DNA of 64,000 nucleotides from Thermoanaerobaculia bacterium (GTDB lineage Bacteria; Acidobacteriota; Thermoanaerobaculia; Multivoradales; Multivoraceae). The translations under genes and the position numbers were made by a program. Location: positions 1 to 64,000 of the forward strand of contig JAJDUI010000025.1 of NCBI GenBank assembly GCA_022826745.1, read 5' to 3'. Below are positions 10,001-17,105 of the stretch, piece by piece. Position 1 is the stretch's first letter; every line of letters begins with the position of its first letter. The notes under the pieces are model-generated. The model did not search any database, had not been told where the DNA came from, and worked only from the letters and a program-made list of their open reading frames with translations.

Positions 10001-11716
10001 TTCACGGTCTCGCTTGTGGGCGATCCCGCCGGAGTCGCTTACGATGCGAGCGCGAGCGAGGTCATCTTCAGCGGGCCGGGCGCGAGCGAGGCAACCCTTG
10101 CCCTGACGGCGCCGAAAGACGGCAACTCCGACCATCAGCGATTTGTGGTCAGCATCCCGGCAACGACCAGTGGCGCCCCGGCTCTGGCGACGACAGGGAT
10201 CGACATCGATCCGTTCCTGACGGCTGCCGTGGGCAGCCGCGAAGGCGACGGCGTCATCGACATCCGGGATCCGGAAGGTCCCAGGCAGCCCGAGGTTCGT
10301 CTGGAGGTTCTTGACGACAGTGTGCCGGAGGGGGAGTCCGTGATCGTCAAAGCGAGCCTCACGGAAGCGCTGTCCGTTGCCGTGACGATTCCCATCGTCC
10401 TGACCGCGGGCACGGCGGAGGACGGCGACTTCGGCGAACTCGCGTCCATCGAGATCGGCGCGAACCAGACAGTGGTGGCCGGGGTCGTCACGACCGTGGA
10501 TGATGCGGATTCCGCCCACGAGACCTTCACGGTGGCGTTTGGGGATCTGCCCATCGAGGTCCTGAAGGGGAGTCCCGCCGAGGCCGGAGTGACGATCATC
10601 GACAGCACGCAACGGAAGGCTGTGGTCTCTTTCTCCTCCGCCGGGCAGCGAGCGAACGAACGGTCCGGCGGGCGGAACGTGAGGTTGCAGCTCGCTCCGC
10701 CGCCGGCAGCCGACGTCATGATTGGTTTCTCCCTGGGCGGCACGGCGGTGGAGGGCGAGGACTACTCGATCCCGGGCGTGTTGCCCGGATCGGGCGCGCT
10801 GCCGGTGCTGGCCGGCGAGGCCTGGGTCGACCTGCCGCTTCTGCTCGTGGCCGACCAGATGGACGAAGGCGATGAGACGGTGGTCGTCGTTCTCGGGGAC
10901 AGCGATCACTATGGAGTCGGCGCCAACCGGGTCCACACGCTGACGATCACCGAAGGTGGCGGCGGTGGCGGCGGCGGCGGTGGTACGCCTCCGCCTGCTC
11001 CGCCCGAAACGCCCGATCCGACGCCGCCAACGCCGCCAACGCCGCCAACGCCGCCACCACCGCCCGCCGGTCCGCCGAAGGCCAGTTTCGTTCTGGCCGG
11101 GGTTCCGTGCCCGGACGATCTGTGCTCGGTCCGCACGGGAGAGCAGGTGATGCTCCAGGACACCAGCACGGGCGCCGTGGCGTCCCGCGTCTGGGAAACC
11201 GGTGACGGCGCCACCTCGGGCGCGGGCGTCTTCCACCACGCCTGGTCCGATCCGGGCTACTACCGGGTGACGCTCCGCGTCAGCGCGTCCGACGGCGCCA
11301 CGGACGAGGCGCGACGCACCGTGCTGGTGCGTCCGGCCGCGCCCGCCGGAACCTGTACGCCGGGGACCGACGTCCTTTGCCTGCTGGACGAGCGTTATCG
11401 GGTCGAGGCCGTGTGGTGGGTCGAGGGCGGCGCCGGGAGGAAGGCAGCGGAGGTCGTCCGCGAAGGCACGAACGACTCCGGCGTGTTGCGGTTCTTCAGC
11501 GCGCAGAACTGGGAGATCCTGGTCAAGGTGCTGCACGGCTGCGCGATCAACCGTCACGTCTGGGTGTTCGCCGCCTCGACAACCGACCTCGGCTACGAGA
11601 TCACCGTGACGGACACCGCGGGCGCCGACCCGCCGCGGGTCTATCGGAACGAACCGGGCATGCCCGCTCCGGCCATCAACGACTCGAGGGCCTTCCCGAA
11701 CGGCTGCACACTCTGA
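7019..11716 (+). CDS. giant secreted Calx-beta/PKD repeat protein
   Basis: 1565 residues from ATG 7019, picked because AGGAGG lies 10 bases upstream; an in-frame TTG at 6989 is less likely. A signal peptide ends near GGAAAQQPGG. Residues 30-1312 hold about ten divergent Calx-beta-like modules, each with an opening such as VEEGNPASFTLTATPVP and a closing acidic turn (DDE, DNE, NNDP). A run of glycines (about 1313-1320) and a Pro/Thr linker follow, then one PKD-type domain (about 1354-1437, WETGDGATSG). A C-terminal domain of about 120 residues (CTPGTDVLCLLDERYRVE ... VLHGCAINRHVWVFAAS) resembles a module I associate with secreted Acidobacteriota proteins. Probably an adhesin or surface protein; the ligand is unknown. 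Confidence 0.85.
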   Translation: MQFPDPSATKIVRPSSLFLLILSVAGGAAAQQPGGGASLGLAGSATLEGATTDVVPEAGVAGPFAPAPEGEDVAFEVSLVPAPAAVVEVNVLVREEAFSNWLPEAYRGRRKVSVDSSGTATYRIPTTDNTVWDGGPGGVVVEVLAGDGYVAGRAAIAVGEIADDEPEPLTPVVIVYAGGQGQEGRVGADFVVEARPLPATDLDVDLGVTETGAGNFVPQADEGLKTATISGGVRIGNYTIDLRDNEVDEPDGEVQVALVAGQGYTLGPTRGRSARVGLVDDEPTMVTVSSADGAAVTEGASATFTIETGRRLISSESLTLTLATTGTAEYADDYALSSSDAGVAFAGDGRAELTLVGGLAPRRVTVTLAALTDRKVEPDEDVAIGILSMDDAALGGGAEASGLASFSLVEVPPPVLVTFPADLTQDRATAGDLLLFVLEADPVPSEDLHVLVDVSERAGSDFVPPGEEGMRTVTIPANLGSEGLYVQTEGFDVIQPDGAVKATVLNSAGYLPGEPASATVILRDALPRVTIAPTAADPVEEGNPASFTLTATPVPTGPLTVNVRIGEDIGLGQDYVAPSEEGRRTVSLSGGTATFTVDTMNDDEDSNTGQDEWIGKVIAAVEPGEGYKPGYASGAFVTMHDNERTIDYVFSSLGVERAEPLDRVVQDWGLPEDGGRVNLLLDIGPLLPPGHDSLPAGQILEWGFDVRGGTLGADLTLGLKPGESSPGVDWLTSAPYSSSVPGVRFTGGPGVRFAMLEAVAVDNDTKQTPQRRITVNALPPRPHNLDRLFGRGGGALSLVGSTISIEDDENLGAVTVGFTRGSFSQSEQIMRELLAPVLIISRSLALPITVPVRFTGDEDPRFTATPGVHFHPLANPVLSSGRLTDSFDVLLPDDDEVGPARTFGMTIDFDQLRLDYPDYDWQPGVHASAVVTIHNNDPVRVVLSTPDAQAEEGSATDGAAINVAVAPALKSGQTVTVPLIFRAGPDPLTPPFTAFTVSLVGDPAGVAYDASASEVIFSGPGASEATLALTAPKDGNSDHQRFVVSIPATTSGAPALATTGIDIDPFLTAAVGSREGDGVIDIRDPEGPRQPEVRLEVLDDSVPEGESVIVKASLTEALSVAVTIPIVLTAGTAEDGDFGELASIEIGANQTVVAGVVTTVDDADSAHETFTVAFGDLPIEVLKGSPAEAGVTIIDSTQRKAVVSFSSAGQRANERSGGRNVRLQLAPPPAADVMIGFSLGGTAVEGEDYSIPGVLPGSGALPVLAGEAWVDLPLLLVADQMDEGDETVVVVLGDSDHYGVGANRVHTLTITEGGGGGGGGGGTPPPAPPETPDPTPPTPPTPPTPPPPPAGPPKASFVLAGVPCPDDLCSVRTGEQVMLQDTSTGAVASRVWETGDGATSGAGVFHHAWSDPGYYRVTLRVSASDGATDEARRTVLVRPAAPAGTCTPGTDVLCLLDERYRVEAVWWVEGGAGRKAAEVVREGTNDSGVLRFFSAQNWEILVKVLHGCAINRHVWVFAASTTDLGYEITVTDTAGADPPRVYRNEPGMPAPAINDSRAFPNGCTL
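11021..11056 (+). repeat. 9-bp coding tandem repeat in the Pro linker
   Basis: Four perfect copies of acgccgcca encode Thr-Pro-Pro steps in the linker between the Calx-beta array and the PKD domain. A preceding ggcggcggt-type run encodes the glycines. Slippage here would change linker length in 3-residue steps without breaking the frame. Confidence 0.9.
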
Positions 11717-11753
11717 ACCCCGGCGGCCTGTCGCCAACGGGAGCCACGGACTG

Positions 11754-12662
11754 CTAGACCGGCGTCGGCTCCGCCCCGGCGTCGACCGCCGCGTCGTGGT
11801 CCTGCTTCGCCTTGAGAAGCTGCGGCATGATCAGGTCGATGTCGCGGTTGTCCCACATGCCGTCCTTGCTGAACTTCCGGATCACCTTGGGCTGCTGCAT
11901 GATGCCGACCCAGCCGCGCATCACGTCGATGATCTGGGCGGTCATGTCCGCGCCCGCGTCGGATGCCAGCCAGGCGCAGACCGGCGCGATCTGATTCGGG
12001 CTCTGCTCCGGGGCGTCCTCGTCGATCTCCATGCCGCGGCCGGCTCGCAGCTCGGCCGTCATGCGCGTCGTCGCGCCCGGCGAGATCGTGTTCACGGTGC
12101 AGCGGTACTTGGCCAGCTCCAGGGCCAGAACCCGGGACAGACCGGCGATCCCCGCCTTGGCGGCGGCGTAGTTGGACTGGCCGAAGTTGCCGTAGAGGCC
12201 GGAGACGGACGAGAAGTTGATGATCCGGCAGTCCGGGCGGTTCGTCTCGCGGATGTAGCGGGCGAACGGCCGGCTGCAGCAGTAGTGGCCCTTCAGGTGG
12301 ACGTCGAGCACGGCGTCCCAGTCGGTCTCTTCCAGGTTGAAGATCGTCCGGTCGCGCAGGATGCCGGCGTTGTTGACGAGGATGTCCAGACCGCCGAACG
12401 AGTCGATCGCCGTCTGAAAGATGTTCTGACCGCCCTCGACCGTGGCGACCGAGTCGTAGTTCGGAACCGCCGAACCGCCGGCGCTCCGGATCTCCTCGAC
12501 CACCTCGTCGGCGATCCGTGAACCGCCGGTGCCGTCGGTCGCGCCGCCCAGGTCGTTGACCACGACATTGGCGCCCTCTTCCGCGAACTTGATCGCGATT
12601 CCCTTGCCGATGCCGCGGCCGGCGCCGGTAATGATCGCCGTTCTTCCGTCGAGAATTCCCAT
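11754..12662 (-). CDS. SDR family 3-hydroxyacyl-CoA dehydrogenase-like oxidoreductase
   Basis: 302 residues; aggaagag precedes the ATG. Classical SDR with TGAGRGIG at 12-19, the NNAG motif at 97-100, Ser151/152 in NFSSVSG, and Tyr165-x3-Lys169 in NYAAAKAG. The sequence, especially VVVNDLGGATDGTGG after the second strand, resembles the dehydrogenase part of the eukaryotic multifunctional enzyme type 2 (HSD17B4). Such enzymes interconvert (R)-3-hydroxyacyl-CoA and 3-ketoacyl-CoA with NAD(P). The neighbouring MaoC hydratase gene would supply the other half of MFE-2 chemistry. The C-terminal tail (about residues 250-302) is longer than in minimal SDRs. Confidence 0.88.
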   Translation of the reverse strand: MGILDGRTAIITGAGRGIGKGIAIKFAEEGANVVVNDLGGATDGTGGSRIADEVVEEIRSAGGSAVPNYDSVATVEGGQNIFQTAIDSFGGLDILVNNAGILRDRTIFNLEETDWDAVLDVHLKGHYCCSRPFARYIRETNRPDCRIINFSSVSGLYGNFGQSNYAAAKAGIAGLSRVLALELAKYRCTVNTISPGATTRMTAELRAGRGMEIDEDAPEQSPNQIAPVCAWLASDAGADMTAQIIDVMRGWVGIMQQPKVIRKFSKDGMWDNRDIDLIMPQLLKAKQDHDAAVDAGAEPTPV

Positions 12663-12710
12663 CTCTTCCTGTCTCCGTCGGTTGTTCCTGTGGTGGCCGG
12701 GGCCGGTACT

Positions 12711-13586
12711 TTACGCGACGATGGCCACGCCCTGGCTCACGGCCTCCTGACCCTCCGCGTTGAGGACCCGGAAGGCGACCTGGACCGCGCCGCTGTCGGC
12801 CTCGCCGGCGGGAGCGTGCTCCACCACGATCGAGGTGCCGGGTATGACCATCGCGCTGAATCGGCCATGGAGGCGCCTGAGCCGCCGGGGGTCGCCGCCG
12901 CCGTAGGCGCGCAGCACCTCGCGGCCGGCGAGAGCCCAGGTCGCCGTGCCGTGGAGGATGATGTCGGGCAGACCCGCGGCCAGCGCCACCTCGCGCTCCG
13001 TGTGGATCGGGTTCCAGATCCGGGCGCATTCCGTGTAGACGTGGGGCATCTCGCGCGGTACGAAGATCTCGCTTTGGCGCCGGCCGTTCTCGCCGAAGGC
13101 AAGCCGGGGAGTTTCGGGCGCCGGCTCCGTCTCGGCGTTGGGGCCGGTCGTGTCGACGCCGCGAAAGATCGAACGCGACCAGGAGGTGGTGACCGGCCGG
13201 CCCTCCCCGTCGACGGTGTCGAGCCGGGTGGTCAGGAGGACTCCGGCGCGGGTGCTCCGGATGCCGACGTAGCGGCCGCGCGTGGTCAGAGAGTCGCCGG
13301 GGCGGATCGGACGGTGGAAGTGGGAGTCCTGGCTGGCGTGGACGCCGCGCCTCAGTTCCTGCGGCTCGCCGCCCAGGAGATCCGACCCCCGGCCGCGGCT
13401 GACGACGGGCCACTCGAGCGAGACGCAGTACGAGGGCGGCGCCGCGACGCCGCCGTTTCGGGCGTCGTCGAACACGGCGTCGCAGGTGTCGCCGATGCCG
13501 GCCGCGTAGGCGAGCACCTCGCGGACGGTGACCTCCATCGTCGAGGGCGTGAGTTCGCTGCCGGCGGCGGCGGTCGACAGGGGCAT
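12711..13586 (-). CDS. MaoC-type double hot-dog (R)-enoyl-CoA hydratase
   Basis: 291 residues with an N-terminal FAS1-like dehydratase half and a C-terminal MaoC half. The hydratase-2 block reads ARIWNPIHTEREVALAAGLP followed by DIILHGTATWAL. The His of NPIH is present, but the residue two before Asn is Ile rather than the Asp seen in classical hydratase-2 enzymes. It probably hydrates trans-2-enoyl-CoA to (R)-3-hydroxyacyl-CoA, the stereoisomer used by PhaC. It lies 48 bp upstream of the SDR gene on the same strand. The start is uncertain: no clear Shine-Dalgarno precedes 13586, and ATG 13538 is an alternative. Confidence 0.82.
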   Translation of the reverse strand: MPLSTAAAGSELTPSTMEVTVREVLAYAAGIGDTCDAVFDDARNGGVAAPPSYCVSLEWPVVSRGRGSDLLGGEPQELRRGVHASQDSHFHRPIRPGDSLTTRGRYVGIRSTRAGVLLTTRLDTVDGEGRPVTTSWSRSIFRGVDTTGPNAETEPAPETPRLAFGENGRRQSEIFVPREMPHVYTECARIWNPIHTEREVALAAGLPDIILHGTATWALAGREVLRAYGGGDPRRLRRLHGRFSAMVIPGTSIVVEHAPAGEADSGAVQVAFRVLNAEGQEAVSQGVAIVA

Positions 13587-13608
13587 CGCGTCGCGCGTCC
13601 GGGGCCGG

Positions 13609-14229
13609 TCAGTCGGGGGTGTCCGTGAGGCGGCGCTCGAGATCGTGAAGCCGGTTCTTCAGGTCATCGAGTTCGGCGCGGGTGGCGCTGCCGCCGTCCT
13701 CGCGCGTGGATGCGGCCGTGGGTGGAGGAGCCGGCGGCTCCTGAGCCTTGTCGCTTCGGCCGGCGCCGCCGCCTCTGCCGAACACTCCTTCCATCTGCCG
13801 CGTCATCTGGGTGTGCATCTCCTCCGCCATGGCGCGAGGGTCCCAGAGGCGCATCCAGGACGGGTCCGGCGCGAACGGGCTTCGCTGCATCGTTTCGCGG
13901 ACCCGTTCGTAGACCTCGCCGGCGCTCTTCAGGTACCACTGGAAGAAGTCCCGGCCCGCCTGGTCCCGCGCCCGCACCAGGTCGCGGAGGAACTCGAGCG
14001 GCGGTCCGTGCTCGGGGTCCTTCGCGCCGTCGACGATGATCTGGGTCAGGACGTGGCGGGTGACGTCCTCTCCCGTCTTCGAGTCGACGACCTGGATGTC
14101 CCGTCCGCCGCGGACGAGTTCAGCGACGCCGTCGAGGTTCACGTAGCGGCTGCTGTGCGTGTCGTACAGCCGGCGGTTCTCGTACTTCTTGATGACGATC
14201 GGCGACGGCGACTTGCGGGAGCTACTCAT
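13609..14229 (-). CDS. phaR: PHA synthesis transcriptional repressor PhaR
   Basis: 206 residues from ATG 14229; the frame is open to 14319 but that extension would read through the putative operator. The N-terminal PHB/PHA accumulation regulator DNA-binding domain is clear (IVIKKYENRRLYDTHSSRYV, about residues 11-30, then LVRGGRDIQVVDSKTGEDVT). A PHB_acc region follows (FQWYLKSAGEVYERVRETM), then a Pro/Ala linker and a C-terminal coiled coil (ELDDLKNRLHDLERRL). PhaR family proteins bind PHA granules and TGC-rich DNA, and repress phasin genes and their own gene until granules form. It is divergent from the phasin gene with an inverted TGC repeat between them. Confidence 0.93.
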   Translation of the reverse strand: MSSSRKSPSPIVIKKYENRRLYDTHSSRYVNLDGVAELVRGGRDIQVVDSKTGEDVTRHVLTQIIVDGAKDPEHGPPLEFLRDLVRARDQAGRDFFQWYLKSAGEVYERVRETMQRSPFAPDPSWMRLWDPRAMAEEMHTQMTRQMEGVFGRGGGAGRSDKAQEPPAPPPTAASTREDGGSATRAELDDLKNRLHDLERRLTDTPD

Positions 14230-14288
14230 GTCACGGGTGCCTGAATCAAGCCGCGAGGATTCGGTCATGCGGAGGGGGGTTGACACGG

Positions 14289-14318
14289 TGCAGCATATTG
14301 TGCAGCATTCTTGCTGCA
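14289..14318. promoter_or_regulatory. putative PhaR operator between phaR and phasin genes
   Basis: The heptamer tgcagca occurs directly at 14289-14295 and 14301-14307, and inverted (tgctgca) at 14312-14318. The last two form a perfect 7-bp palindrome with a 4-bp spacer. Known PhaR sites in Paracoccus are TGC-rich (CTGC-n3/4-GCAG type). A TTGACA at 14280-14285 would be a plus-strand -35 directly before it, so bound PhaR could block phasin transcription; the -10 is weak. The position 60 bp from the phaR start also allows autoregulation. Confidence 0.7.
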
Positions 14319-14440
14319 TTGCACAAGACGGGCGCTATCGAATGAAGCGACCGTCACCGTTGCAACCGTCGAAACAGGCTTGTAAGCCAAGACCATGTGG
14401 GCCATCCGGGCAACGGATCGTACCACTCAGGAGACCTCAG

Positions 14441-14776
14441 ATGACGACCAGCACAACCACGGCGACGAAGAGCCCGAGCCAGGCCTGGCGCGGCCCGATG
14501 ATCGATGCCAACAGGCAGGCGCTCGACTTCCAGAAGCGCGTGTTCGACACGAACTTCGACATGGTGGCTTCCATGCAGGAGCGCCGCGAAGAGGCGATCA
14601 CCAAGTGGACCGAGAACTCCGAGCGGCTTCCGGCCGAGGCCAAGAGCCTGGTCCAGGAGTGGGTCCGGCTGTTCCAGGACGGCCGCAGTTCCTACCGCTC
14701 CGCGGTCGACGCGAGCTTCGGCCTGGCGAACAGCTACCTCGACTCGCTCACCGCGCAGGCGGAGGAGTCGGCGTAG
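14441..14776 (+). CDS. phasin family granule protein
   Basis: 111 residues, start 14441 with AGGAG 8 bases upstream. It is largely alpha-helical and amphipathic (AWRGPMIDANRQALDFQKRV, MVASMQERREEAITKWTE), with no Cys and no membrane segment, as in short phasins that coat PHA granules. It lies directly downstream of the putative PhaR operator and upstream of the PhaE-like and phaC genes, which supports a granule-surface role. The family call rests on size, composition and context more than on a signature motif. Confidence 0.78.
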   Translation: MTTSTTTATKSPSQAWRGPMIDANRQALDFQKRVFDTNFDMVASMQERREEAITKWTENSERLPAEAKSLVQEWVRLFQDGRSSYRSAVDASFGLANSYLDSLTAQAEESA

Positions 14777-14785
14777 GCTAGTCAG

Positions 14786-15202
14786 ATGGCCGACGATCGC
14801 CCGCCTCCGCAGCCGCCTGCCGACCCCTTCGCCGCCTGGCGTGAGTGGGTCACCCAGTCCGAACACCAGATGAACAAGGTGTTCAACGACATGATGGGGA
14901 CGGAGCAGTTCGCCCGCGCGTCGGGCGGCTGGGTCGAGGCGATGACCATGTTCCAGCAGACGATGAACGAGGGCGCGCAACGCTACTTCGAGGCGGTCAA
15001 CCTGCCGACGCGGAACGACCTCAGCGAACTCGCGGAGCGCCTGACCGCGGTCGAGGAGAGGCTGTTGCGGATCGAGGGACTGCTCGCGGAGGCGATCGGC
15101 AGGAAGAGCGAGGCGAGCCCGGCGCCGCGGCCCGCCCGCACCCGCCGTCCGCCGTCCGAGCAGAAGGCGGCCGCCCGGGAAGACGGGCCGGCGTCGAAAT
15201 GA
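14786..15202 (+). CDS. PhaE-like PHA synthase subunit (short form)
   Basis: 138 residues. The middle part is helical (WREWVTQSEHQMNKVFNDMM, then WVEAMTMFQQTMNEGAQRYF). The segment FEAVNLPTRNDLSELAERLT with ERLLRIEGLL after it resembles the C-terminal part of PhaE, the second subunit of class III PHA synthases, where it stimulates PhaC. A Pro/Arg/Ala-rich tail follows. It is much shorter than Chromatiaceae PhaE (about 350 residues). Its stop overlaps the phaC start (ATGA, 15199-15202), which argues for coupled translation and a physical complex. Confidence 0.72.
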   Translation: MADDRPPPQPPADPFAAWREWVTQSEHQMNKVFNDMMGTEQFARASGGWVEAMTMFQQTMNEGAQRYFEAVNLPTRNDLSELAERLTAVEERLLRIEGLLAEAIGRKSEASPAPRPARTRRPPSEQKAAAREDGPASK

Positions 15203-16326
15203 CGACGCCGGCCGCCGGCCCCTCGGCCCGCAGCGCAACGCCCGTACTGGACGCGACCGCAGGGGTCGCGAAGAGCGTGCGGCGAGAATTGCAGCGCACC
15301 TTCCGGCGGAGCGTCAAGGGCCTCGAGTACATCTCGACTGGCGATCCGGGAGTGGGCCTGACGCCGAAGGACACGGTTCACAGCCGGGGCACGCTCCGCC
15401 TGCACCACTACCGGACGCGGGTGGACGAGGTGTACCGGACACCGATCCTGCTGGTCATGTCCCTGATCAGCAAGCCCTACATTCTCGACCTGGCGCCGGG
15501 GCACAGCCTGATCGAGTTTCTGCTCGATCGCGGCTTCGACGTCTACATGATCGACTGGGGCACGCCCCGGCCGGAGGACAGCCGCCTGCGGCTCGAGGAC
15601 TACGTGCTCGACTTCATTCCCGAGTGCGTGGAGGTCGTCCATGAGCGCAGCGGCGAGCCCGGCGTGTCGATCGTCGCCTACTGCATGGGCGGGCTCCTGG
15701 GCGCGCTCTACGCGGCGCTTCATCCCGACGCCTCGTCCGGCGGTCGGCTGCGCAACCTGGCCTGCTTCACGACGCCGGTCAACTACGACGGGATGGGGCT
15801 CTTCAGGACCTGGACGGATCCCGCTCACTTCGACGTCGACCGGATCGTCGACCGGCTGGGCAACGTCCCGCCGCAGATGCTCTACGCCTCGTTCAACGCC
15901 CTGCGTCCGGCGTCCCAGGTGGCGGGCCGGGTGCGGCTCTGGGACAACATGTGGAACGACGAGTTCGTCACCTCGTACCGCCGTCTCCAGCGCTGGGCCG
16001 CCGACCAGATCCCCTTCCCGGGCGAGTGCTTCCGCCAGACGACGAAGGAGCTCCAGCAGCAGAACCTGCTGATGAAGGGCGAGTTCCGGCTCGGCGGCCG
16101 GGTCGTCGACCTGTCGAACATCAAGGTTCCCTTCATCCACGTCGTCGCGGAGCACGACCACATCGTGCCGTACGAGGCGGCCCGCGACCTGGTCGGGATG
16201 GTCGGCTCCGAGGACAGGCAGGAACTCGTTCTGAAGGGCGGCCACGTCAGCCTGGTCGCCGGGGGGAACGCGGTGCGCCGTCTCTGGCCGCGCCTCGATG
16301 AGTGGCTGGCCGAGCGCTCGGTCTGA
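15199..16326 (+). CDS. phaC: class III-like polyhydroxyalkanoate synthase PhaC
   Basis: 375 residues from ATG 15199, which overlaps the PhaE-like stop; the longer open frame is antisense-like noise. Alpha/beta hydrolase fold; the size matches class III (about 355-375) rather than class I. The catalytic triad is visible: Cys162 in VAYCMGGLLG, Asp320 in AEHDHIVP and His349 in KGGHVSL. The lipase-like box reads A-Y-C-M-G-G, with Ala where Gly is usual. YMIDWGTP and WDNMWNDEF also match PhaC. It polymerises (R)-3-hydroxyacyl-CoA on the granule surface. Together with phaR, phasin and PhaE-like genes this is a complete PHA storage locus. Confidence 0.93.
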   Translation: MTTPAAGPSARSATPVLDATAGVAKSVRRELQRTFRRSVKGLEYISTGDPGVGLTPKDTVHSRGTLRLHHYRTRVDEVYRTPILLVMSLISKPYILDLAPGHSLIEFLLDRGFDVYMIDWGTPRPEDSRLRLEDYVLDFIPECVEVVHERSGEPGVSIVAYCMGGLLGALYAALHPDASSGGRLRNLACFTTPVNYDGMGLFRTWTDPAHFDVDRIVDRLGNVPPQMLYASFNALRPASQVAGRVRLWDNMWNDEFVTSYRRLQRWAADQIPFPGECFRQTTKELQQQNLLMKGEFRLGGRVVDLSNIKVPFIHVVAEHDHIVPYEAARDLVGMVGSEDRQELVLKGGHVSLVAGGNAVRRLWPRLDEWLAERSV

Positions 16327-16339
16327 GAGGAAGGACGGG

Positions 16340-16978
16340 ATGGCGGACGAGAAGAACCAGGTCGCAGGGAACAGCCCGCTGTCGATAGCGCCCGCCGACC
16401 GGGTCGCTCGGCGGCTGAACGCCCGCGAACTGACGGTGCGGCCCATGGACGCGGACGACCGGTCGGCCGTTCTCGCTTTCGCCGACGGTCTGCCGGACCA
16501 CGATCTCCTGTTCCTGCGTCGCGACATCCGCGAGGCCGACGTGGTCGACGAGTGGATCGGCGAGATCGAGTCGGGCCAGATGACGACCTTGCTCGCCCTG
16601 GCGGACGGCGAGCTGATCGGCTACGCCTCGATCGACCGCAGCCAGTTGCAGTGGTCCTCCCACGTCGCCGAGATCCGGGTCGTGATCTCCGACTCCGCGC
16701 GTACCAGGGGCCTCGGCCGGCTGCTCGTCGAGCAGGCGTTCCAGGCGGCTGTCGCGGCCGGCATCGAGAAGGTCGTGGCGCGGATGACGCCGGACCAGAA
16801 GGGCGCCGTCGCGGCCTTCGAGGGGCTGGGCTTCCGCCCCGAGGGGCTGATGCGGAATCACGTCCGCGACCTGTCCGGCGAGAAGCACGACCTGCTCGTC
16901 ATGGGGCTCGACATCGTCGCCCTGCACGGGACGCTGGAAGGCTACGGTCTCGACGAGGCAGTGGCCGCCGCCGATTGA
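16340..16978 (+). CDS. GNAT family N-acetyltransferase
   Basis: 212 residues from ATG 16340, with gaggaagga a few bases upstream. GNAT fold: LTVRPMDADDR opens the domain, AEIRVVISDSARTRGLGRLL contains the acetyl-CoA pyrophosphate loop (R-x2-G-L-G), and AVAAFEGLGFRPEGLMRNHV is the C-terminal half of the site. An N-terminal extension of about 30 residues precedes the domain. It follows phaC by 13 bp and is probably co-transcribed. The acceptor substrate is unknown; protein or metabolite acetylation linked to acetyl-CoA state is possible. Confidence 0.88.
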   Translation: MADEKNQVAGNSPLSIAPADRVARRLNARELTVRPMDADDRSAVLAFADGLPDHDLLFLRRDIREADVVDEWIGEIESGQMTTLLALADGELIGYASIDRSQLQWSSHVAEIRVVISDSARTRGLGRLLVEQAFQAAVAAGIEKVVARMTPDQKGAVAAFEGLGFRPEGLMRNHVRDLSGEKHDLLVMGLDIVALHGTLEGYGLDEAVAAAD

Positions 16979-17049
16979 CACCGGGTGCGCCGGCGTCCTC
17001 GCCGGCATGAAGCGCGGTGCAGCGAAGCGGCGAGCCCGAGCCACCGGGT
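16979..17049. repeat. short hairpin element flanked by 8-bp direct repeats
   Basis: The octamer caccgggt occurs at 16979-16986 and 17042-17049. Between them lies a 55-bp GC-rich segment starting with a perfect 7-bp stem and 4-bp loop (gccggcg tcct cgccggc, 16989-17006). It begins immediately after the GNAT stop, so it may also work as a transcript end. The arrangement looks like a miniature insertion with a target-site duplication, but this rests on one example. Confidence 0.5.
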
Positions 17050-17105
17050 TGGCGGTACGATCCACCATTGCTGCTGCCCGCTGAACGCCCGAGGAGAAGG
17101 AACCC

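Noticed and set aside
11641-13413. 590-residue minus-strand open frame over the SDR/MaoC region
   Set aside because: Arg/Pro/Gly-rich translation with no family resemblance; the SDR and MaoC genes in another frame of the same strand explain the DNA.
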